Assembly (NCBI RefSeq): GCF_013373865.1
Contig: NC_050470.1
Coordinates: 7,424,373-7,488,372 of the forward strand
DNA: 64,000 nt
Direction of reading: 5' to 3'
From: Monomorium pharaonis
Taxonomy: Eukaryota; Arthropoda; Insecta; Hymenoptera; Formicidae
The translations under genes were made by a program, and so were the position numbers. This document shows, piece after piece, positions 55,113 through 64,000 of the stretch; positions within the stretch are counted from its first letter, which is position 1, and the number at the start of each line of letters is the position of its first letter. The notes under the pieces are model-generated. The model ran no database searches. It was not told where the DNA came from and saw only the letters and a list, made by a program, of their open reading frames with translations.

Positions 55113-56882
55113 ATGGATTTACCCGGGAGCGGCTCGTCATCCCGCGATCTGCCCGCCAAATGTTCCCGCTCGCTACCGCAATTCTCCGAGCTGCGTTCAG
55201 TGCCGACCGTTACCGCCGCCGCCGCCGCCGCCATCGCCGCCATCGCGGCAGACGGACGTAGTGTGCAGTCGCAGGGGATGCAAACTACTCCCCAGGTAGT
55301 CACGTCCCCTCAAGAGGCCTCGGTAAGTCTCCTTTCGCTTTCTTCTTCGCGTCGCGTCCTTCTTTTTCTACATCAGTTTGTTTATCTTGTTTTGCGATTT
55401 AATGTTTAACATTCTTTTTTTTTGGTGTTCTTTCTTAGGCAAGCACACTCAGCAAACTCCTTGCGGCGTCTTGGCAGGACGTGTCAACTGTGCTCCAACT
55501 GTGCGACAAGCAAGTTCTGAATCAGATAATTAGTGTCCCGAATTATGGTCAAAATAACGGGACGCTCGGTGCACAATCCAGCAGTTTTAATTTTATCAAT
55601 AATCCCTATTTACCCTCCACGTCGCAAGCTGATACTGTAAAGCAAGATTCGGATATCCAGCCTAAAGAGAAGATTTCAGATAAGGTAATTTTTTTGTTAA
55701 TAGATCATTTAAAATTATTTTTGTTTTTAGGCATAGCTATATTTATTTACTTCTATTATAGGAAACTGAAATTATGATAAAACATAATCAGACAGCAGTT
55801 ATGGCCGATTATTTTCACAAATTATCTGAAGTACCTTCTTCTCTACGCGAAGCATTTGGAAGCGTATGTGCGGAACAAGTAAAAAAAGAGAAATTACGAG
55901 AAGAGAAAATAGAACACACTCAGAATAATATTTTAAATATACCAAATATCAGGAATCACTTTTATTTACAAAATGGTAATAATTTTGCAAATTCGGATCA
56001 CGTGACTGTTTCGAATGATTTAAATCTGCAAAATGAACAAGAAATTGAAAACAGTTTGCGAAACGTTCTAAAAGTCGAACAGCAGGTACAAACCGACTTG
56101 CCGAAAATTGAGAAAAAGCCGAAATTTCGAGCGAAAATTGGCGAGATTAAAGTCAGCAATTTCGATGGGATTACGTTTTATTGTTGCCCAGAATGCAATT
56201 TAGCACTTCCAGACAGAACGGATGTTGAACAACATATACAGAGCCATTTACAGGTATATATATTTCATTGCCTTTGGTTTTAGATTAAGAAAATATGCGC
56301 TAAATAACAAATTTTTATTTATTTCAGGAGCGAAAATACCAATGTAAGGAGTGTGGTGCCATGTTAAAAAGAAAGGAGCATCTTGATCAACATATGCGAG
56401 GACATTCGAACGAGCGACCTTATAAATGCGACGTATGTAAGAAAGCGTTCAAGAGGAATGAACATTTAACAAGACATACCGTAATCCATTCTGGCAACAA
56501 GGATTTTGCGTGCAGCATGTGCCAGAAAGCGTTTTCACGTAAGGATCACTTGAATAAACATCTTCAAACGCATTTAGGCATTCGTAAGAATAAAATGAAG
56601 GAAGATTCTTACTTTTTTGAGCAAAAAGATACAACAAGAGTATTCGATAACAGCATCGATATTGCGGCGGCGCCTAAACAAGAGATAAGTTATACTCTAA
56701 AGGATAGTAGTTTATCGAAACAGGAAAATGCTTTTCTACAACAATTTCAGAATTTTCAAAAAAATCCGACTTTATTGCACACGTTTGCTTCCCTTAAGGA
56801 ACATATGAAAGATATAACTATGCCTGAACAGGCACAGAGCAGTAATATGAATGAAAATTCAAGGTATATAATGCCGTCTTAG
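55113..56882 (+). CDS. C2H2 zinc-finger protein, 500 aa, four fingers, complete
   Basis: Four exons, 55113-55322, 55439-55684, 55762-56253 and 56328-56882, join at phase 0 throughout and give 500 residues. An in-frame TAG at 55056 supports ATG 55113 as the start. Residues 1-70 are Ser-rich with a poly-Ala run near 35-47. Fingers with C-X2-C-X12-H-X3-H spacing occupy about 294-314, 322-342, 350-370 and 378-398. The linker NERPYK before finger 3 resembles the classical TGEKPY, so fingers 2-4 probably bind DNA as a block, while finger 1 is more divergent and set apart by an intron. The tail of about 100 residues is Gln/Asn-rich. It is probably a nuclear transcription regulator; the target and orthologue are unknown. 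Introns are short (116, 77 and 74 bp). Confidence 0.93.
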
Positions 56883-59354
56883 TTGTAGATTATATCCGCA
56901 TATGTTCCAAAGCAATACATGGCGGATAATAAAGCCGTCGTAGGTAATTTCAATTTTTAAATTCATATTTTGTCATTGGAACAATTATAACTTTGAGACT
57001 TATAGTTTAATTTCAATATGTCAAAATGTTTTAAAATTGGATTAAAGTCGTATATATTGCTTGAAAAATGTGTATTGCGATAAAGATATCATACAGCCTA
57101 TCTCCTCTATTCTAATGTCATTGGGACCGAGCACATTTCCTCTATTCTACAATTTCTCCTCAGTCCTTATTTTTATACTAATGATGCAGAATGAAGATAT
57201 TCTTGTACAATCTGTTTTTTGTTTAATTTATGATTTATAGTGTAACAAGTGTTAGCTGATTATTAATATAAATACAAGTTGCAGAATAGCAATATAAAAG
57301 GAGAAACTCAGTTTAGAGGAAGTTACTAATTTAGAGAAAAATTTGGAATAGAGGAGTTCTGTATATCGTCACATGTCAATCTCGCATCTTTAATGCGATA
57401 ATACGTTGAAATAGTTATGTGCTAAGCTATGAGATAAGCTGTGATTATCTGAATATCTTTAGTATTCTTGTCTTTCCAGTGTTTCTTCCTCGTTGTCACC
57501 TCCATTTTATTACGTTATTTTGATTGTATAAAAATTGAGTTTTACAATACAAGAAAGTATCACTGATTCTTATATTTAAAAATATAAGATGCCTTTATCT
57601 GATAAAAAATTTTGTCTTACAATTTCTTTTGTAAACTTGTTAGTAATCACGATACGAACACAAATGCAAGCGCACGCACATTGCAATTCTTAAATAAATT
57701 AAATTTCAAAAGAATTGATAATCGTTAATGTATACATTAATGTATTAATGTAATTCTTCTCTAATCGCCTTAATTCTTGGAATCCTAGAAACACAATATT
57801 TTAAAATTTATTCCAAGATTTTTCTTACGTCCTACATAAAATAAGCATTTTAAAACGAAAATAAAAAATTGATGAGAGGAATTATTATAATAAGGAAACA
57901 TCAATTTATGTATAATAATTGCATGCTTGTCTGCCTTACTTAAGTTAGTCATAAGAAATATTAGGAAATATTATCAACAATCTAGTCCATTGTCATCATT
58001 TTTAATTTTAATGATTACTTGCATTAAGCAAAGACTCATTTTGGACATTTGGACTTTTTCGCGTAATTAAAACGTAATTACATTAAAACTTCATAAAGAA
58101 TTAAGCATAAGAATAATTATGTGAGAGATATTGCTAAAATTCTGAATCGTCACAAAAGTAAATTTGCTGATAATATAAAAGGTGTTTTTTTTTAAAAAAA
58201 AGAAATGAATTATTCCGTAATTGTTCTGTGATCCAGATATTCGGAAGTTTCTTGCTCTTTGTCGCAGTACTTTTCTTTTACATATTTTTTATTTTATTAA
58301 CTGAAATTCGAAAAACAAAATTGATTGAAATATGTGAAAAGATATGAAATGTGTAATAACGATACAATGCGTGAGAGTTTAGTCCAAGTTCTGATACTTG
58401 ATATTAAACAGAAGTTTAAAATTTGGTATAGGCATTGAAATATTATCTACGGTAAATAAAAATAGTAAATTGATATACTACCAAAAATTTTGTTTAAAAT
58501 TATTGGTCAGTATATCAGATCATTCTTATATTTAATACTGTCTCAAGTACAGTCCTAATATGTCATAAATTAATTACAGAGTTATGTTAGCTCTATGATT
58601 AGTTATACGAATTTTAAAACCTTACTTAAGATAATTTTGAAATGTGTTATCAGATTATGATCGCAGATAAGATACATTATTATTAGGTAGAACAATTACA
58701 ATTCTATCTGGCAAAATATTCATTATGATAAATTTTTATATTTACAAAATAGCTTGACCGAAAAATATCTGAGAGACCAGTATTTTTTCCTATATGTCTC
58801 GAGTTACATTTATATTGATACGACATAGAAATGTGTTCTAAACATAACGTAAAACGAATTCAGTTTTGCCATTCAAAATTAATTCTTGTGCGAAATGCGT
58901 TAAGCGATATTTCCTTGAATAACTTTCATTGGTTTACAGGTAATTTTTTAGTTATTATTTCTCATCTTTTGTCTAAGTAAATCACTCCTCATCTTCTCCA
59001 TTTTGTCATTTATTGTTTTGAAAGTTAATTATTTGAGAGTCAATAGAATATCGCGCTGGTTATCTAAAAAATAGACTAAGTCTCTTTGATAAAATTTTAT
59101 TAAATCCCCATGGTTATTTTTTTTCGTAGAATTTGTTTTTTTATATGAATAATTAAGTTTTCAGAAAAAAACTTTTTTTGCTTTTGTTTTACGTCACATT
59201 TTACCTCACTAATATTTAAATGGAGATTCTAGTCTAGAAAATGATTTTCAAGATTGAATTTCATAATCTTTTAAATAAAAGCTATTTTTATAACATTATC
59301 GTGATACGTTCTTCAAAAAGAAATACTTTACATTAAATAATAAAAATAAACTTA

Positions 59355-59490
59355 CCATATAATTTGATTTTATATTTAAGTATAATTTTAAGATGCTATC
59401 AATGAATTATAGAGTCATATTAGCATCTTAAGACATTATTTAAGATAGTCCGAAAATAAAATTCGAACTATGAATCTCGATTTTTGTCGC
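59355..59490. mobile_element. Foldback element, family B copy 3
   Basis: The centre TTAAGATGCTATCAATGAAT is followed by its near-complement ATTAGCATCTTAAG, and the outer ends resemble inverted GATTCATAGTTCGAATTTTA. The shared CTTAAGAT and TTCATAG blocks tie it to the copies at 42566 and 47006. Confidence 0.55.
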
Positions 59491-59598
59491 TGTTGCACTA
59501 GACTGAACTAAAAAATTTTCTATTTCTCCAAACTTCAAATATATACATATATCTATTTTATTTTAAGTACAAGTATGTACTTAAAATAAATATTATAT

Positions 59599-59642
59599 AC
59601 AATAGGTTTAGACTACATATGCTAGTAGTCTAAACCTATTGT
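59599..59642. repeat. Perfect 18-bp hairpin
   Basis: ACAATAGGTTTAGACTAC and its exact complement flank an 8-bp centre (ATATGCTA). It lies in the possible long 3' UTR of the zinc-finger gene, so it could form an RNA stem. It may also be the core of a small transposon. Confidence 0.85.
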
Positions 59643-61624
59643 CTTAAAACCGACAAATTGGAGAATTTCTAACCATCCGCAACAAATATGCTAACGAAAT
59701 TATTAGTATATGAATGTATTTTATCTGAATGTGTTTGATAAAAACTTATATTAAAAATAAAATGGTAGTACTATAAATATTCAAGTTACAAATTTTAAAA
59801 CAATTTTTTCTTTAAAAAATTATTTAAGATATTGATTGATTATAATATGATTTTAATATGAATAATAGCAATGTTTTCGTAGATAAAAAATTACGTTGGC
59901 TCGCGTTTTAGATTAATAGAAATCTTCCAATTATGCCCACTTAAGATAAAAGACATTTTAAGATAAACTATGCCTAGTGATTTATATCTGCGATTTGAGA
60001 ATATTATTTTCTAGAAACCTTAAAAAATGTATGCATATATAGCTTTAACTTCAATAATATGTGAAACTTTAAATTTCTTTATTTAATAGCTTATGTTTAA
60101 AAAATCATGAAATTTAACCTTGAAAATTGCTTTGTAGAATTCTCCCTTACATAAAGTTTAAAAAAATATATGATTATGTATAATTACCTATAATCTAAAA
60201 TTATTAAATAGCAAAAGTTACATTATATTTTACATGTGGATAAGCAGTGTTTGTGAATAAGTTGCATTTGACATTATTTTTATCATACCCACCTGTTTGA
60301 CAATTCACATTTAATTTGTACATATCCTAGAGCAAGAAGTTTGAGAGACTTCCACTGCATATTGTATATTCGCGACGATTATGATTATAGTTTCCCTAAT
60401 GTTCTCTTGTGTACGTGCGATTGTGTATGTATGCGTTAGGTATATGAATTAGATGATGGTACTGAATGCACATACCGGATTCTGGTATCACGTAATATAA
60501 CCAAAGACTTCATATACACATGCGTATGTCAAACAGTATTCTAGGTCATTCGCGCTGGGATCTTTTTATTTAATTCTTCGTAAGTCATTCTGATAATTTA
60601 ATAAATGCTTCTTGAATGAAGGATCTTTGCATAAAAAAGGAGTGGTAAATTTTTTTTTAATCAGACGATGGTTTTCTTAGCGATGATTTCTCTCAATTTA
60701 TCTCACTGAGATTAGAGATAATGTAAGGTAATAGAACTTTTTAAACAATGAATGTACATTTATAGGACTTGTGTTTAAGCACTGTTTTGAGCAGTGGATG
60801 TGCGTTAACAAGACTTTATGCATTTATCCCACAAGAGAATTGTTATTGTATAGTGATAACAAAAAAAGATAGCTAAAAAAGTGACATGTATTTTTTAGAT
60901 CAAAATATTTTTGAATAAAACGTATGTAATGTACAAGATCGTATATTATTTCTTTATACATATACATTTTTTACAAATCAAGTGTATGCAGTTTGCGGTT
61001 GAGCGCTGCAGAAAGTAGCGTTATATAATTTTACGCAGTGTTATACAATGAAAGGATCGTCTGTGACACTACCGCGGAAATATTAATTCGTCGAACTTTG
61101 CATCGCTTCCAGAATGAACTCGGAATCCAATGGGATGGTATAATATTACATAATGATACAATATAAGAATCTGTTGAGTTACTCATACAATTTGGGAGTT
61201 GAAGCGTTAAGCATCATATATATATAATTTGATCTCGTGTAATGTAAAATTTATTTGTTTTATTTTTATAATGGAACATGACAACAGTGCAAAGATATAA
61301 AATTATTCTATATCTGTATGCTATCTTTTCTTCCTCTGGTCTCCTATTTCTCTTTTTCCTCTATTATTATATTCGATATTAAACGTACTGATATTAAATT
61401 TTTATTCGATATTTACTTGTACTGTGTTGGCGTGTATTTGACATTAAATATTACGTTTTTACTTTATATTTGAACGCGAATTTTATATCGGATAAATTAC
61501 AATTGCAGACATATCTGTGTTACGTATATTTAAACTTATAAATGTAGATTATAAATATATTAGTATAACATAATTTTTGTTGTAATAATATTTTATTCCA
61601 TCGTTTTTATTTCTCCTTCTATTA

Positions 61625-63704
61625 TTAGTTTGTCATCTTTCCGTTGCCACTATCAGGACCCGATAATTTCGTGTAAATGCTGTAAGTAAAGCCGAAAAGG
61701 GATCCAAGCCATTCGAGCAAGTGACGGGCCATCGTTTTCGGAAGGGCCGTTTTTGGCGTTATTATTTCTACTTCATTTTTTTTATCTAGTTCTTCGTCTT
61801 GCAGCTCCAGTTGCTCCAAAGGCTGAATATCATTGAACCAATCGTCATCAGGCAATGTCCTGGTTTTGTTGGAACTTCTTTCGTTAAGGTTTGTAGAGCT
61901 TACGTTGTTTTCGTTTGCTTTGCTCATTGCTTTTATTTTGATGGACGAATCCTTCTTAAGATTGCTCGAATTCGCCTTGTTGTCGTGATTTTTTAGTGCC
62001 GACAATGACTTTACCTGATCCAGAAAGCTATTATTGGGATATTTGAGATTTGTATAGTTATTTACTTTTAATGTATCAGACCAGATCAGCCTTAGAGTTT
62101 GCAAATTAGGATCTGATGCGTTTTTCGCCAAGATTTTTTCTATGTTGCTTTTGTTGTTAGGTTGATGGAAAACAAAGTTGTATGTTGTGCGTAGTTTTTC
62201 CCAAAATTTATCTAGCGATTCCGTGGTGCTGTTGAATTGTTTGTGATATGCCGTCAGCCCTTCCACTGGGAATAGCTTCGTTATTTGTGGCTTTGGTTGC
62301 ACTCTCGTGGCGAAGAGCTGCGAGACATCGAAAGGAATTTACAATTTCATATCTGAACACGCGAATACTTTTAAAATATTATTTTTAAAAATTATAGCAA
62401 AAATTACGAGATTTCTATTTTACTTTCTCGAAGTAAGCTTACTTATAAAAGTAATTACCAGCTTCTTGTAAAAAATTACCATAATTAGAATCAGATATAT
62501 ATTCAACAAATCGGATGAATCTTCTTCAGAACACGAGTTTTATCGGATGTGATGTTGTAATGTGCCGCGGACAGGTGATACAACACATAATCGTGTGTTG
62601 CAACATGTTCAGTTGCTGAACCTACGCGGTAGTTTCATTTTCACCAAAATTATAAGTCACGTTGGCAATCGCGGTTGCAACTGGCGATTTTTACGCTCTG
62701 ATTAAGAATAGATATTATTTACTGTAAAGTATCTGTCATTATGAGACGGAAATAATTGTGCTCAAAGTTTTGCGCGTATACGAAGTTCCTTCAGGTGCGA
62801 TTAGGAAGCTTACTTGATAAAATATTCCGTCAACAGAAAGTCGCCAAGAATCTCTACGTAGCTTTCACGCCAAGTATAAATTGTATATTAGATGTGACTT
62901 GTATGTTCAAGAAAGGTTCAATATTTTATTAAAATCGATCTTCGTAAAAAAGTTTTTTGAAAGTTTTAGTTAAACCTCAGAAGACCTTTCGGAAAACTGT
63001 GACTAAGTCATTCTTGACCTGGAGAGACTCTGTTGGACAATAAAAAATTTATACGTTCCATGTATACGTATAGTACATAAAACCATAGGAAGAAAAAGTT
63101 TTTGAGTTTGATTTTTTAAACCCACATAATGATTGTTAAAAAAGGTACGAGTAATTTTCAAAAAATAAATATCTTGAAACGCAGCCAGGATTAATGTAAC
63201 TTTAATGGACGTATTGAAAACTACACACCTTTATAAACAGCGGTTAAATAAAATTGGTTAGAAAGAAACGACAGAATTAAAATTTAGAAAAATTATTATA
63301 AAAAATTGCAATAGAATTAATATGATTTTAGCAAAGGTGATAATATTTTAACACGTCACATTTCTGGAAACTGTATGTATAGGAAGCGACATTACATATA
63401 TATATAGCTTCAATTTTTATAAAATTTATAGTAAGTCCATTAGAATAGACAGAATTTAATTGAAATTGTTTTAAAATTAAAATTTATTATTTTATTTTTA
63501 ATATTTATTAAAATAATTATTTTCTATTAACAAAGAGTTTAATATTTTTTAAAAAATTAATTAAAAATATATTTATTAAAGTGTAAAAGTATAAAAATTA
63601 TAGGAAGAATTTTATAATCTTGAATGCATGTGACAAAAATTTGAAATTAATCAATTTTGAATTAAAGTACTTACGCAAAGAAGACAATATCCCAAGAACT
63701 TCAT
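61625..63704 (-). CDS. Asn-rich secreted protein of unknown function, 240 aa, complete
   Basis: Two minus-strand exons: 63704-63675 (MKFLGYCLLC, donor GTAAGT) and 62317-61625 (acceptor TCTCGCAG, then LFATRVQPKP). They join at phase 0, so the intron splits a signal peptide of about 16-17 residues. The mature protein has no cysteine and is Asn/Ser/Lys-rich. It has about eight N-glycosylation sequons (for example NST, NAS, NYT, NSS, NVS, NKT), an acidic patch (DDDWFND, LQDEELDKK) and a hydrophobic C-terminal segment (LLEWLGSLFGFTYSIYTKL). The segment is too polar and short to be a sure membrane anchor. A poly(A) signal on this strand lies at 61597-61592. I recognise no family. A secreted glycoprotein made at a high level in one tissue (gland, fat body or reproductive tract) is a reasonable guess. 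Confidence 0.8.
62318..63674 (-). other. 1.36-kb intron of the secreted-protein gene
   Basis: AT-rich intron with donor GTAAGT and acceptor CAG. A more complex stretch at 62.5-62.9 kb shows no ORF. Nothing else was recognised. Confidence 0.75.
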
Positions 63705-63765
63705 ACTTGAAAAGATATTTTCTCAATATGACGATTTATAATTTCCTTGGGCGATCCGGACGATC

Positions 63766-63802
63766 AACTGAAGGCCCCCTTCGATTTCAAAACCTATTTA
63801 TA
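63766..63802 (-). promoter_or_regulatory. Core promoter (TATA box and Inr) of the secreted-protein gene
   Basis: The minus strand reads TATAAATAG at 63802-63794 and the insect initiator TCAGTT at 63771-63766, with the likely +1 A at 63769. The TATA-to-Inr spacing is 33 bp, as expected. The 5' UTR would be 65 nt up to the ATG at 63704. No DPE is seen at +28. Confidence 0.75.
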
Positions 63803-64000
63803 CTTGCAATGCAAGAGCGTAAGCATGCATCACCATTGATTGGCTTTCGTGGTTTATATCCATTGTCTTTCGTCTGCGCCTCTGCGAACCATCGGCATAC
63901 AGTTGCCCAATGGAATTGATAGTCGTGGCACGCATGGTTGCTTCGCGGCCAAATCGACTTGGCTCGTCCAAACGATTTATGATATTGGTCCCCGATTTTT
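63803..64000 (-). promoter_or_regulatory. Upstream region of the secreted-protein gene
   Basis: Balanced, non-repetitive sequence that continues to the window edge. TTCGCGGCCAA at 63942-63952 matches the first 11 bases of the 18-bp element at 40772 and 54748. The plus-strand open frame at 63620-63919 overlaps this promoter and is not believed. Confidence 0.35.

Larger units (their letters stand above)
56883..61590 (+). other. 3' UTR and AT-rich flank of the zinc-finger gene
   Basis: A poly(A) signal AATAAA lies 46 bp past the stop (56928-56933) and could give a short 3' UTR. A second good AATAAA at 60914-60919 could end a long one of about 4 kb. No ORF over 60 codons occurs between. The region holds the family B foldback at 59355-59490 and a perfect hairpin at 59599-59642. 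Confidence 0.5.

Noticed and set aside
55481..55777. 98-codon frame ending in a hydrophobic stretch, like a membrane protein
   Set aside because: It reads through the donor at 55685. The hydrophobic tail is intron, and splicing to 55762 keeps the zinc-finger frame.
63620..63919. 99-codon plus-strand frame
   Set aside because: It runs antisense across the signal-peptide exon, Inr and TATA box of the minus-strand secreted gene.

Overview
This is a eukaryotic nuclear window, almost certainly from an insect and most likely a hymenopteran such as an ant. The evidence: genes carry GT-AG introns of 74 bp to 6.2 kb; one gene is a complete takeout/JHBP protein, a family confined to insects and their close relatives; AT-rich DNA alternates with CpG-rich blocks; and the non-coding DNA is packed with short foldback (MITE-like) elements flanked by TA. 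The species cannot be named from the sequence alone.

Layout. (1) About 0.8-10.1 kb, + strand: the 3' five coding exons of a GAS2-like cytoskeletal linker (Drosophila pigs/pickled eggs family), followed by a probable long 3' UTR. The CH-domain exons lie left of the window. (2) About 14-40 kb: no convincing protein gene. It holds CpG-rich blocks, microsatellites, several TA-flanked foldback elements and one 1.2-kb element with an internal 153-bp tandem repeat. (3) About 39.6-40.9 kb: a CpG-rich, promoter-like block with two possible minus-strand exons of unknown product. (4) 43.8-48.9 kb, - strand: a complete six-exon takeout/JHBP gene (246 aa) with a signal peptide and a TATA box. (5) 52.5-53.7 kb, - strand: an intron-free 413-codon ORF of unknown function, probably with an upstream 5' UTR exon near 54.7 kb. 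(6) 55.1-56.9 kb, + strand: a complete four-exon C2H2 zinc-finger gene (500 aa, four fingers) that appears to share a divergent promoter with gene 5. (7) 61.6-63.8 kb, - strand: a complete two-exon gene for an Asn-rich secreted protein (240 aa), reconstructed here by joining a 30-bp signal-peptide exon to a long ORF, with a TATA box and an Inr.

The genes do not form a pathway; this is ordinary insect synteny. The points most worth a second look are the orphan secreted protein with a focused promoter, an 18-bp sequence found identically in two promoter-like regions with an 11-bp core also upstream of the secreted gene, the composite 1.2-kb foldback element, and a 28-codon Cys-rich micro-ORF beside a 19-bp palindrome near 17.7 kb. 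I saw no sign of a wholly new biological system.
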